Shown here piece by piece: positions 8,235 to 18,785 of a stretch of DNA of 64,000 nucleotides. Within the stretch, counting starts at the first letter, position 1, and the number at the start of each line of letters is the position of its first letter. The notes under the pieces are model-generated. The model saw only the letters and a list, made by a program, of their open reading frames with translations, was not told the origin of the DNA and did no database searches. The position numbers and the translations under genes are program-made. The DNA is from Fidelibacterota bacterium (lineage in GTDB: Bacteria; Fidelibacterota; Marinisomatia; SCGC-AAA003-L08; TS1B11): assembly GCA_004124295.1 (NCBI GenBank), contig SCKI01000008.1, forward strand, positions 33,211 through 97,210, given 5' to 3'.

Positions 8235-8681
8235 TCAGTTGTTCACCATTGACGGCCATTCATGGAATGAAAGCCAAAGTTCGACCCGACCGGGATGATT
8301 GGAACGGTGTTTTAGTTCAGACGGGGATGGACGACGAATTTTTGCAATGAAAGGCGGATCGTGCCTTTTCACAAAAGATTCGATACGAGGCCTGGTATTA
8401 ATAACAATTTCCGCGAGCCGGTGTTGGGGGAGTTGGCCTACCAGGATAAATAAGCCTACTCCACCTCGCATCACGGCATCGCGCTGGTTTGGTCTAAATC
8501 TTATATGTTTATCCCTGGTAAAGGCAAGCCAACCACGACGGCCTACTTTAGCCAGCCATTGCTCGTCAGGCGCATTATGACTGAAGCGATCTGAGTGCTG
8601 TTCTACTGCAAACCCAGCATCGGAAAGCATCTGGGGGAATATTTTTCCTAGGTCTCTATCAGTGAATATGACCAGGATCAG
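8235..8681 (-). CDS. PIN-like toxin (VapC45 type)
   Basis: About 148 residues resembling PIN-like VapC45 toxins, putative RNases: IFTDRDLGK near the N-terminus with the acidic residues of the active site, a FSHNAPDEQWLAKVGRRGW segment, AFTRDKHIRFRPNQ, GLFILVG, and a PPFIAKIRRPSPSEL end. The first ATG (8630) would remove the IFTDRD acidic motif, so translation must begin earlier. A CTG at 8681 overlaps the antitoxin stop as CTGA, analogous to the usual ATGA overlap; I use it. Upstream of it there is no ATG/GTG/TTG before an in-frame stop. AT-rich relative to the core; pairs with the DUF433 protein immediately upstream. Confidence 0.72.
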   Translation of the reverse strand: MILVIFTDRDLGKIFPQMLSDAGFAVEQHSDRFSHNAPDEQWLAKVGRRGWLAFTRDKHIRFRPNQRDAVMRGGVGLFILVGQLPQHRLAEIVINTRPRIESFVKRHDPPFIAKIRRPSPSELKHRSNHPGRVELWLSFHEWPSMVNN

Positions 8682-9391
8682 GCAGCCCGCTCATAGTAAA
8701 TAGCTGCTTCAATTTCTTGTCTATCAATTTCGTAGTCACTTGCCAATTCGGTAATGTCCTCTCCAGCGTCAATTCTATCAACTATAGCCTGTGTTGATAT
8801 GCTTTTGCTTTTAATTATGGGTCGGCCGAAGGATATGGCCGGATCAATGACAATCTTCTTCTCATCGCTCTGAAAATAATTCGAAAGGAATGGATATAGC
8901 CTGGCGGGGAATTCATGCTCCTCCCACGCCACTCTCGCTAAATATGCTTGAAGAATTTGCTTCAGTGCCAATTGACCCGACTTTGATAGGTTGATTAATT
9001 CAGAGTATCTATCTAAAAATAATTCGCCAGCACTGGCCCTGAGAGATTGATTGAGCAGTAATCTAGCTATGCTCAATTTTTTCTCGGAAAATTGAATTGC
9101 AGTACGAACGTCCTGAATGGATATCGTGTGAATCTTTCGAAGGGAATGGAGAATATGCGCTTCAACAAGATTCGAAAATGACAATTTCCGCTCCTCAGAA
9201 TCGGGAACGCTAATGAGTGGCTTGAAAAATCCGGCTCCATCCTGTGTGGGGTATTTCCTGCCAAGAACCCACGACCTTAGAGTTGCAGGGGCGATGCGAA
9301 GATAACGGGCGGATTCAGCTATGGTGTACGCTGGGATATGGCGGGGATCTTGACCGCCGTAGATGTCTATTTTTGCGGTATTACCGTCCAC
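8678..9391 (-). CDS. DUF433 domain antitoxin (VapB45 type) with MerR-like HTH
   Basis: 237 residues. The N-terminal part (AYTIAESARYLRIAPATLRSWV, about 21-42) is a helix-turn-helix of MerR/excisionase type. The C-terminus is a DUF433 domain: IDPAISFGRPIIKSKSISTQAIVDR...ELASDYEIDRQEIEAAIYYE. DUF433 proteins are the antitoxins of PIN-like toxins and bind both toxin and their own promoter. GTG start at 9391 is preceded by AGGAG eight bases upstream. Its stop overlaps the toxin start by four bases. Base composition is distinctly AT-richer than the surrounding ligA/aminotransferase genes, indicating acquisition. Confidence 0.8.
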   Translation of the reverse strand: MDGNTAKIDIYGGQDPRHIPAYTIAESARYLRIAPATLRSWVLGRKYPTQDGAGFFKPLISVPDSEERKLSFSNLVEAHILHSLRKIHTISIQDVRTAIQFSEKKLSIARLLLNQSLRASAGELFLDRYSELINLSKSGQLALKQILQAYLARVAWEEHEFPARLYPFLSNYFQSDEKKIVIDPAISFGRPIIKSKSISTQAIVDRIDAGEDITELASDYEIDRQEIEAAIYYERAA

Positions 9392-9416
9392 AGTAGCTGC
9401 TCCTGATTAGTGATAA

Positions 9417-9445
9417 AATGTAAGCCTGACACCTAACTGGACCAA
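9417..9445 (-). promoter_or_regulatory. Possible promoter of the toxin-antitoxin operon
   Basis: On the minus strand, TTGGTC (9445-9440) and TACATT (9422-9417) are separated by 17 bp, a sigma70-like arrangement with 3/6 and 4/6 matches. It lies about 25 bp ahead of the antitoxin GTG. The match is weak and the organism's promoter consensus is unknown. Confidence 0.3.
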
Positions 9446-9539
9446 TGATTTCTTCAGATTGTTCCAGGGGGATATCAATGCTGCCGCTGATTAGCCAGCC
9501 CCTTCCCCCCGCGCCCCCTTTTGTGTACATTCCACCTAA

Positions 9540-11039
9540 ATGGCTGCCAATCATTCCAATGCACACAACGGGGCCTTACGGGGCCCGGAACTCCTGGCCC
9601 GGGTTGCCACCGATTTCCTCGGTCTGGAGACCCGTTATCCGCTGGCCTCAGGGGGCGACAGCCGCCGGGTCTACCTCGATTCCACCGCCCCCACCCTGAT
9701 GATGGGGACCGCCCACCGGGCCATGGAGGCGCTGCTGGGCCATTATGCCAACACCCACAGCCTGCTGCACAACAGCGCCAAACTGGCCACCCAAAATTAT
9801 GCCTGGGCCCATGAGCGGGTCCTCTCGTTCGTCGGCGCCGACCCGGACCGCTACACCGCATTCTTCGCCGGCAGCGGCGCCACGGCAGGGATGAACCGCC
9901 TGGCCAGGGTCTTCCGGGACCTGCGCCCCGGCCGGGACACGGCCCTGGTGTCGATCATGGAGCACCACTCCAACGATCTGCCCCACCGCAAGCACCTGGG
10001 GAGGGTCCTGCACCTGCCGGCGGAAGAGGGCATCGGCAGTATCAACCTGGAGGCGCTGGAACAGTTGCTGGTCCAGGAGCGGGGCCGGGTGAATTATGTC
10101 GCCGTCACCGGGGTGAGCAACGTCACCGGCATTATCAATCCGATTCACGACATTGCCCGCCTGGCCCATGCCCATGACGCCCTGGTGCTGGTGGATGGGG
10201 CCCAGATGGTGGCCCATGTGCCGGTGCAGATGTCGGGCCGGGCCGATCCCGCCGAAGATATTGATGCGCTGGTCTTCTCCGGCCACAAAACCTACGTGCC
10301 CGGCTCTCCCGGCGTGGTCATTGCGCTGAAGGAGCAACTGCGGCAGATCGATCCGGTGGAGGTGGGGGGCGGCATGGTAGCGCGGGTTCTGACGGACCAC
10401 TACTCCGTCACCTCCAAATTCCCCGACCGTGAGGAAGCCGGCACCCCCAACATTCCCGGCGCCATCGGCCTGGCCACATCGTTGGAGGTACTGGACCGCA
10501 TCGGCATGGATTTTCTTTTTGCCGAGGAGGAAAAACTGCTCAGCTACGCCCTGGAGCAGATGCTGGCGGTGCCCGGTGTCGTCATCTACGGCGATACCGA
10601 CATCGAACGCTGCCCCCGGGTGGCGTCCATCTCCTTCAATATCGAGGCGGTGCATCATTCCCTGGTGGCGGCCATCCTCAACGATTACCACAATATTGCC
10701 GTGCGCAACGAATGCTTCTGTGCCCATCCCTATGTCATCGAAATGATGCCCGAGGAGACCGCCGAATTCGTGGCCCTCAGTGATGAAGCGGTGGAGAACC
10801 TCACCTCACCGAAGCCGGGCATGGTGCGGGCCAGCTTCGGCCTTTACAATACCGTTGATGATGTGGACCGCTTCACCGCCGCCCTCCGGGACATCAGCGC
10901 CAACAGTGCCGGCTACACGCCCCTTTACCGCATCGGCGGCAGCGATCACGAGTACCTGCACACCTCCTTTGAGGCGGCCCCGGAAAGCCTGTTCAACATT
11001 CCCGGGATGCTCGACAGCCTGCTGGCCAATTCCGGCTGA
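9540..11039 (+). CDS. Class V aminotransferase, cysteine desulfurase-like
   Basis: PLP enzyme of 499 residues, fold type I class V (SufS/NifS/CsdA relatives). Seen: VYLDSTAPTLM start, GSGATAGMNRLA phosphate loop (111-122), EHHSNDLPHR (141-150), LVDGAQMVAHVPVQM with the PLP-binding Asp, and SGHKTY with the Schiff-base Lys at about 250. NECFCAHP (390-397) supplies two Cys in the loop where desulfurases carry the persulfide Cys. The protein is about 90 residues longer than SufS. No Fe-S scaffold or sulfur carrier gene is adjacent, so it may serve another sulfur-transfer or lyase role. It starts at ATG 9540, divergent from the antitoxin gene. Confidence 0.82.
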   Translation: MAANHSNAHNGALRGPELLARVATDFLGLETRYPLASGGDSRRVYLDSTAPTLMMGTAHRAMEALLGHYANTHSLLHNSAKLATQNYAWAHERVLSFVGADPDRYTAFFAGSGATAGMNRLARVFRDLRPGRDTALVSIMEHHSNDLPHRKHLGRVLHLPAEEGIGSINLEALEQLLVQERGRVNYVAVTGVSNVTGIINPIHDIARLAHAHDALVLVDGAQMVAHVPVQMSGRADPAEDIDALVFSGHKTYVPGSPGVVIALKEQLRQIDPVEVGGGMVARVLTDHYSVTSKFPDREEAGTPNIPGAIGLATSLEVLDRIGMDFLFAEEEKLLSYALEQMLAVPGVVIYGDTDIERCPRVASISFNIEAVHHSLVAAILNDYHNIAVRNECFCAHPYVIEMMPEETAEFVALSDEAVENLTSPKPGMVRASFGLYNTVDDVDRFTAALRDISANSAGYTPLYRIGGSDHEYLHTSFEAAPESLFNIPGMLDSLLANSG

Positions 11040-11050
11040 GAGCCAGGCTG

Positions 11051-13544
<2,494 letters not shown>

Positions 13545-13575
13545 GTTAGACTTGGGATAAGCCTTGATAGCTCGT

Positions 13576-14079
13576 TTAGCGAAAGTCCACGCCATTTCTC
13601 GAAGCAATACGTGCAAAATCTTCTCTGATTAATTGTTGTAATGCTTGATCCTCAGTTTCCTTTTGGGTTCTCGCCGCGCTCGATTTATTGACCAGAATAG
13701 ATTTATTTACAATATCCGCATGTCGCGGGTGGGGAAAGATATATGATCGCCGTATGGAGAGCGAAGAGTGAACATTTAGTGTTTCTTCAACCGAAATATG
13801 CGCTCGAGCAATAACAGGTTTTCCCCGAGGTATTTCAACAAAGAAAAGGCCGATTCTCCAGATAGTATGACTCCCCAGACCATCCAATCGATATACAGAA
13901 ATCTCATTAGAATTTCTTGGAGGGTTAAATACTCCGGGCTTTACATTGCCATCAATAGCCCTAACATCACCTTTGAACAGGAATCTGGAGAGGGATTCAA
14001 CTGGTTTAATTCTGCCCAACCGCAGAGTAAACCCAATATTGCGTCTAAGCAATTTTATCAATTTGCGATACAATATCAT
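13576..14079 (-). CDS. Uncharacterised protein C of the TIGR04255 operon (VKPxxFxPP family)
   Basis: 167 residues if started at ATG 14079, which overlaps gene B by 35 bp; an in-frame ATG at 14166 would overlap it by 122 bp. Visible features: FLFKGDVRAIDGNVKPGVFNPP, an ISVYRLDGLG segment, IWRIGLFFVE, IARAHISVEETL and FPHPRHADIVN. From memory, proteins with this VKPxxFxP / SVxRxxGL / RHADI pattern form a widespread family of small hypothetical proteins often found in accessory regions; no function is established to my knowledge. Base composition is AT-rich, unlike ligA. Third gene of a coupled operon with the NWDG-type protein and the TIGR04255-like protein. Confidence 0.65.
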   Translation of the reverse strand: MILYRKLIKLLRRNIGFTLRLGRIKPVESLSRFLFKGDVRAIDGNVKPGVFNPPRNSNEISVYRLDGLGSHTIWRIGLFFVEIPRGKPVIARAHISVEETLNVHSSLSIRRSYIFPHPRHADIVNKSILVNKSSAARTQKETEDQALQQLIREDFARIASRNGVDFR

Positions 14080-14536
14080 TTGGGATAAAACCCTTGAACC
14101 GACGGGTGCCATAGGTTTTATCATCTGTGCCAATAATTGATGCAAAACCAAGGTACCCATTACCATTAAATATTATTGAAAGAATATTATCAGGTGAGGA
14201 ATACCACTCCAGTTCCAGGCTCCCATCAGGATTTGGATTTATTTCCGGGTATGGTAGGCGATTCGTATCCAACAATCTCAAGAACATATCGGCATCGTTG
14301 TATGCTTCCAATGAGACCGGTAGAGCCCCCTGACCGTCCCAATTTTCGTCAGAGTGATCATTTTTTATCATCATAAGAGCAAATCGAACCTCTCCCAGCC
14401 TCTGACTTGCAATGGGCAAAGACAGGTTGTCCGAAATTATTTGCCTCTGCTCGATAATGTACTTTTTGATGTAATCAGATTCTTCACTTACTCCTTCTGA
14501 CACTGGGGGTGGCGACAGTTCAAGTGCACTTATCAT
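14045..14536 (-). CDS. Uncharacterised protein B of the TIGR04255 operon (NWDGxGA family)
   Basis: 163 residues. Motifs: ENWDGQGALPVSLEAYNDA in the middle, PYPEINPNPDGSLELEWY, then ILSIIFNGNGYLGFASIIG and RRFKGFIPNDIVSQI at the end. From memory this NWDGxGA...P(D)GxxxxEW pattern marks a common family of hypothetical proteins of unknown function. The N-terminal third is charged and helical. Its ATG (14536) overlaps the stop of the TIGR04255-like gene by four bases (ATGA), implying translational coupling. The base composition is AT-rich. Confidence 0.75.
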   Translation of the reverse strand: MISALELSPPPVSEGVSEESDYIKKYIIEQRQIISDNLSLPIASQRLGEVRFALMMIKNDHSDENWDGQGALPVSLEAYNDADMFLRLLDTNRLPYPEINPNPDGSLELEWYSSPDNILSIIFNGNGYLGFASIIGTDDKTYGTRRFKGFIPNDIVSQIDKIA

Positions 14537-15255
14537 AAGTAACGCTCCACTGTTTTCTCGGTGAGGCTATTAAAAAATATTTCATTTTTTATATCGTGAA
14601 AACTCACAACTCCTTCCCATGCAGCCACGCCATCGGTCGGATATTCGATTTCGCGAAATACATCAATGTCTAGCATAAGAGTAATGTCTTGTTCGTTTTT
14701 TGGACGCAGAGCTTGTGTGACGATTGCTCGGGTCGGCTCATCGGCATACGCAACTTCCACTCTTGTCAGGAATCCTAGAAGCCTATCTGGGATACCCGCC
14801 ACTTTTGGAGGCGGGGCAGTGATATAATTGCTAAGATCCACCGGATGGGCCATTTTAATTCCATTAATGTATCTGCACGCAATCCTTACGATTGCATCAG
14901 GGTGCAGTATTTCTACAAAAATTTCCCATAATCGTTTTGCTTCGGAAATTAAACTATCCCAAGTTTCATATGGTCTTAATCGGCTAAAGGTGAACCCATC
15001 CAGCCTTGCCTGTACGATTTGTAAACCATCACGGGAAATACACTTAAAGCCGCGTTGTTTGGATGTAGCGGTAGCATGCTCGCCTTCAAATTCAATTTTT
15101 GTTTCCATCAGGTTCTGCGTATCAGGGTAATTATCCCGAATCGCCTCACAAAACCGCCGTAGAGATGCTAATTCCATATTGTCAGGAAACCTAACCCTAA
15201 TATCAATGAGGGCTTCACGGATTGGGGCATTATCAAGGTGTCGCACATTAGCCAT
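14533..15255 (-). CDS. TIGR04255-like family protein
   Basis: 240 residues. The N-terminal NAPIREALIDIRV, the LDGFTFSRLRPYETWDSL segment and the following ...AKRLWEIFVEI helix match what I recall of the TIGR04255 family, sporadically distributed proteins of about 250 residues with unknown function. No signal peptide, membrane span or catalytic motif is obvious. The ATG at 15255 has GAGG about nine bases upstream. One 60-bp line inside the gene (14881-14940) has 22 G/C, against 38 in a comparable ligA line (12301-12360), a strong sign of separate origin. It heads a three-gene coupled operon that converges on ligA and diverges from rlmD. Confidence 0.75.
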   Translation of the reverse strand: MANVRHLDNAPIREALIDIRVRFPDNMELASLRRFCEAIRDNYPDTQNLMETKIEFEGEHATATSKQRGFKCISRDGLQIVQARLDGFTFSRLRPYETWDSLISEAKRLWEIFVEILHPDAIVRIACRYINGIKMAHPVDLSNYITAPPPKVAGIPDRLLGFLTRVEVAYADEPTRAIVTQALRPKNEQDITLMLDIDVFREIEYPTDGVAAWEGVVSFHDIKNEIFFNSLTEKTVERYL

Positions 15256-15437
15256 AGTTTGCCTCGCAGAGGGTTATACTAGGCGTGTAGACAGTATGTT
15301 TCGGATTGGTGAAATGGTCTTCGAGGATTTTGTCGTCGAAATGGTTTGATAATTTATCAGTGGGTATCATTTAAGGAGAAATACACGATTGATAGTGTTA
15401 CAGCCCCTTACCCGCAATCTTACGAACAGTTGGAGAC

Positions 15438-15456
15438 GGCGGCAACAGTTGCCGCC
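15438..15456. promoter_or_regulatory. Perfect 19-bp dyad upstream of rlmD
   Basis: GGCGGCAACAGTTGCCGCC is a perfect inverted repeat (9-bp arms, 1-bp centre), located between the divergent TIGR04255 operon (start 15255) and rlmD (start 15496). The tight centre fits a dimeric repressor operator better than a transcript hairpin. The spacer 15256-15495 (240 bp) otherwise shows nothing I can name. Confidence 0.45.
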
Positions 15457-15495
15457 TGCTGACTTCCCCTCTTCCCCGCCGTAACTTCGGCTCCC

Positions 15496-16941
15496 ATGAA
15501 CGAGACCGCCACACCCCCTGAGGCCCCGGCCGCCCCGCCCAAGAAAGGTGACGAGCTCGAGCTGACCGTTGAGAGCCTCGCTTTCGGCGGCCAGGGCATA
15601 GCCCGCCACCACGGCTTGGTGGTGTTTCTCGACAAAGGGAAATCCCTGCCCGGATCCACGGTTCGGGCTCGGATTACCAAAAAGCGGAAGGGATTTGCAG
15701 AAGCCAGGGTCCTGGAAGTATTGAAAGCGTCACCTGACGCCGTCGAGGCCCCCTGCGCCCATTTCGGCGTCTGCGGGGGCTGCACCACCCAGAACCTGAC
15801 CTATGAAGCCCAGCTGGCCCAGAAGCAGGCCCAGGTGGCCGACCTGTTCGGACGCATGGGGCACTTCACCGATCTGGAGATCCAGCCCATCATCGGCTGC
15901 AAGGAGACTTTCAACTACCGCAACAAGATGGAGTTCACCTGGTCGAACCGGGCCTGGCTGCTGGGTGATGAAGACCCTATCCCCGACCGGGCCCTGGGCC
16001 TGCATGTGCCGGGGCGCTACGACAAGGTGCTCGACATCGAACAGTGCCACCTCCAGCATCTGGTGGCCGGCGAGGTCTATACCTGGATCAAAGCCCATAC
16101 GTCCAGCCTGGAGCCTTACGATATCAAGGCCCACAGCGGATTTCTGCGCCACCTGGTCATCCGGACCGCCGAACCGGAAGCGGGTAAGATTGAGATTATG
16201 GTCAATTTCGTCACCAGCCGGGAGGACCCGGCGGCCCTGAAACCGCTGGCCGAAGGCCTGGCCGAGAAATTCCCCCAGGTGGTGAGCGTGGTGAACAACA
16301 TCAACACCCGCAGGGCGGCCGTGGCCTACGGCGAATGGGAGGTTCTGCTGCATGGCCGGCCCAGCCTCACCATGCAGCTCCGCGGCCTGACTTTCGAAGT
16401 ATCGGCCAACGCTTTTTTCCAGACCAACTCCGCCCAGGCCGAACTGTTGCTGGAGCAGGTGGAAGCCGCCTGCGCTCTCACCGGCGAGGAGGTGGTTTAC
16501 GACCTGTTCTGCGGTACCGGCGCCATCGCCCTGATGTTGGCCCGGCAGGCAAAGGAGGTGGCCGGATTTGAATCGGTGACCCCGGCCGTGGATGACGCCA
16601 CCCGCAACGCCATGGTCAACGAGATATTCAATGTGCGCTTTTTTCTCGCCGATCTGGGGGCCAAGTATTTCACGCACAATCTCCAGCGGCTGCTGAAGCA
16701 GGTGCCCCGGCCAGACATCGTGGTGGCCGACCCGCCCAGAGCCGGGTTCCATCCCAAGCTGGTTGAGGAAATTGCCGATCTCGGGCCCCGGAAAGTGGTT
16801 TATGTCTCCTGCAATCCGGCCACCCAGGTCCGGGATGTGGTGCTGCTGGCCGAGGCCGGCTACCGGCCCACCTGGGTCCAGCCGGTGGACATGTTTCCCC
16901 ACACTCCGCACATCGAAAATATCTGTATTCTGGAGCGTTGA
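15496..16941 (+). CDS. rlmD: 23S rRNA (uracil-5-)-methyltransferase, RlmD/TrmA family
   Basis: 481 residues. An N-terminal TRAM domain (ELTVESLAFGGQGIARHHGLVVFLDKG in outline) is followed by four Fe-S cysteines: Cys87, Cys93 and Cys96 in CAHFGVCGGC, and Cys184 in IEQCHLQH. The SAM domain has VVYDLFCGTGAIAL, then DPPRAGFHPKL, and the catalytic Cys is in VVYVSCNPAT. It makes 5-methyluridine in rRNA (or tRNA, since RlmC/RlmD/TrmA cannot be told apart with certainty here). ATG at 15496. Its TGA overlaps the ATG of the ABC ATPase by one base (TGATG), so it is coupled to the exporter genes. Confidence 0.9.
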   Translation: MNETATPPEAPAAPPKKGDELELTVESLAFGGQGIARHHGLVVFLDKGKSLPGSTVRARITKKRKGFAEARVLEVLKASPDAVEAPCAHFGVCGGCTTQNLTYEAQLAQKQAQVADLFGRMGHFTDLEIQPIIGCKETFNYRNKMEFTWSNRAWLLGDEDPIPDRALGLHVPGRYDKVLDIEQCHLQHLVAGEVYTWIKAHTSSLEPYDIKAHSGFLRHLVIRTAEPEAGKIEIMVNFVTSREDPAALKPLAEGLAEKFPQVVSVVNNINTRRAAVAYGEWEVLLHGRPSLTMQLRGLTFEVSANAFFQTNSAQAELLLEQVEAACALTGEEVVYDLFCGTGAIALMLARQAKEVAGFESVTPAVDDATRNAMVNEIFNVRFFLADLGAKYFTHNLQRLLKQVPRPDIVVADPPRAGFHPKLVEEIADLGPRKVVYVSCNPATQVRDVVLLAEAGYRPTWVQPVDMFPHTPHIENICILER

Positions 16942-17867
16942 TGGCTCTAGCCGTAGAAATCCGCGACCTGCGCAAGCGCTACAGGGGTGGCGTCGAGGCG
17001 CTGCTGGGCATCAATCTGGAAGTGCCGGAGGGTGAATTTTTCGGTCTGCTGGGACCCAACGGCGCCGGCAAGACCACCACCATCGGCATCACTACCGGGC
17101 TGGTGCGGCCCACCAGCGGCACGGTGCAGGTGATGGGACACGATGTGGTGACCGACTTCCGGGCCGCCCGGCGCTGCATCGGTCTGGCCGCCCAGGAGCT
17201 CAATTTCGACTGGTTTTTTTCGCTGGAGGACCTGATGCGGTTCCAGGCCGGCTACTACGGCGTGCCGCCTGCTTCGGTGAAGGAACGGGCCCTGCAACTG
17301 TTTGAGGAGTTCGGTCTGATGGACAAACGGGCGGTAAAACCACGGGAGCTCAGCGGCGGCATGAAACGGCGCTTCCAGATCGCCCGGTCGCTGATCCACG
17401 ACCCCGACATTCTGATCCTTGACGAACCGACCGCCGGCGTCGATGTCGAGCTGCGCCACATGCTCTGGGATTACCTGGCCCGCCTCAACCGCGAGGGCAA
17501 AACCATCATCCTGACGACCCATTATATCGAGGAAGCGGAATTGCTCTGCGACCGGGTGGCCATCATTGATGGCGGCCAGATTATTACCACCGGCTCACCG
17601 GCGGCACTGGTCGCCGGGCAAAACCGCGACGGCCTGGTGCTGGAGCTTGCCGGTGATGGGGCCGCTGCGGCCGCTGCTCTGGACGGCTACGAATTGACCC
17701 GGGAGGAAGGCCGCCTGACGGTGACCGTTTCCCGGCCCGAGCTGCAGATCGCCGAAATTGTCAACCGCGTCACGGCCGCCGGGGCAACGGTGCAGGATCT
17801 GACCATCCACCGCACCACCCTGGAGGATGTCTTCATGTCGCTGACCGGGCACAGCATCGATGCCTAG
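16941..17867 (+). CDS. ABC-2 type exporter, ATP-binding subunit
   Basis: 308-residue ATPase of the NodI/DrrA type. Walker A GPNGAGKTTT, signature LSGGMKRR, Walker B ILILDEPTAGVD and the switch His in TTHYIEEAE are all present; a C-terminal accessory domain (about 220-308) is typical of DrrA-like subunits. It energises export by the permease encoded next. The substrate is unknown; drug, polysaccharide or lipid export are options. A TTG three bases earlier is an alternative start but would overlap the rlmD stop further. Confidence 0.92.
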   Translation: MALAVEIRDLRKRYRGGVEALLGINLEVPEGEFFGLLGPNGAGKTTTIGITTGLVRPTSGTVQVMGHDVVTDFRAARRCIGLAAQELNFDWFFSLEDLMRFQAGYYGVPPASVKERALQLFEEFGLMDKRAVKPRELSGGMKRRFQIARSLIHDPDILILDEPTAGVDVELRHMLWDYLARLNREGKTIILTTHYIEEAELLCDRVAIIDGGQIITTGSPAALVAGQNRDGLVLELAGDGAAAAAALDGYELTREEGRLTVTVSRPELQIAEIVNRVTAAGATVQDLTIHRTTLEDVFMSLTGHSIDA

Positions 17868-17909
17868 GGACAATGCTGCCGGGGACGATGCTGCCTGGGG
17901 ACGATGATG
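17867..17909 (+). repeat. Threefold imperfect tandem repeat at the exporter gene junction
   Basis: Three copies of (g)gggacgatgctgcc-like sequence: gggacaatgctgcc, ggggacgatgctgcct and ggggacgatgatg. The last copy contains the permease start codon and its purine-rich leader, so each copy resembles a ribosome site plus ATG. Only the third is in the permease frame. Confidence 0.6.
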
Positions 17910-18668
17910 AATAGGGTCGGATTTCTCACCTTGGTCGGACGGGAGGTGAAACGCTTCCTGTCCCTCTACAACCAGACCCTGGTGCCCGGGCTGCTCACGA
18001 CGGTCCTGTACATCATTGTGTTCGGCAACTCCCTGGGCAGCCGTATCGGCCCCATCAAGGATGTGCCCTACATGCACTACATCATCCCCGGACTGGCTAT
18101 GATGAACGTCATCACCAACGCCGGGGCCAACAGTTCATCCAGCCTGATCCAGGCCAAGATGCTCAAGTTTCTGGACGATATCCTGATCACTCCGCTGGGG
18201 GGCCTGGAAGTATCCCTGGCCTATATCCTGGGCGCCACGCTGCGCGGTTTCCTGAATGGCGTGCTGGTGATCCTGGTGGGCATGGCCATCACCGGCATGT
18301 CGGTGGCCCACCCCCTCGAGGCGCTGGTTTTTCTGGTGGTGGTGGGCTGGACATTCGGCGCCTTCGGGCTGCTGGTGGGCATTTATGCCCGCACCTTCGA
18401 CAACATCCAGATGTTGATGAATTTCTTCATCACGCCGCTGGTTTTTCTGGGGGGCGTGTTCTACAGTATCGATATGCTGCCACCGGTATGGCGGCAGATA
18501 TCCCTCTTCAACCCGCTCTACTACATGATCAACGGTCTGCGCCACGCCCTGCTGGGCATCGGCGATACGCCGGCCCTCGGCTCCCTGCTGGTCTCGCTGG
18601 CCATGGCGGCCCTGTTTACCGTGACGGCGGCGACCCTTTTCACCCGAGGCTACCACATCAAGGAATAA
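17904..18668 (+). CDS. ABC-2 type exporter, permease subunit
   Basis: 254 residues with six hydrophobic spans typical of ABC-2 membrane proteins (LVPGLLTTVLYIIVFG, YIIPGLAMMNVITNAG, the GFLNGVLVILVGMAITG span, and a final LLVSLAMAALFTVTAATLF). The segment FFITPLVFLGGVFYSIDMLP before the last spans is the conserved ABC-2 motif region. It forms the channel for the preceding ATPase, from which it is separated by the tandem repeat. A terminator-like hairpin follows at 18710. Confidence 0.9.
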   Translation: MMNRVGFLTLVGREVKRFLSLYNQTLVPGLLTTVLYIIVFGNSLGSRIGPIKDVPYMHYIIPGLAMMNVITNAGANSSSSLIQAKMLKFLDDILITPLGGLEVSLAYILGATLRGFLNGVLVILVGMAITGMSVAHPLEALVFLVVVGWTFGAFGLLVGIYARTFDNIQMLMNFFITPLVFLGGVFYSIDMLPPVWRQISLFNPLYYMINGLRHALLGIGDTPALGSLLVSLAMAALFTVTAATLFTRGYHIKE

Positions 18669-18709
18669 TGCCCGGCCCTCGGGCCCCGGGGTTTGACTAT
18701 TGGTCCCCA

Positions 18710-18731
18710 GCCCTGCGAGGGCTAAATTTTG
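18710..18731 (+). terminator. Rho-independent terminator-like hairpin
   Basis: AGCCCT-GCG-AGGGCT (6-bp perfect stem, 3-nt loop) followed by AAATTTT, 42 bp downstream of the permease stop. A second small hairpin (GCCCG-GCCCT-CGGGC, 18671-18685) sits immediately after the stop. Together they would separate the exporter unit from the K+ channel unit. Confidence 0.5.
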
Positions 18732-18785
18732 GATTAGCCGACAGAGGGGCAGCGCAATCCATACTGCCGGAGGTAATGATCAAAC

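Noticed and set aside
9648..10727. A 359-codon open frame antisense to the aminotransferase
   Set aside because: Low-complexity shadow of a PLP enzyme with clear Lys and Cys motifs.
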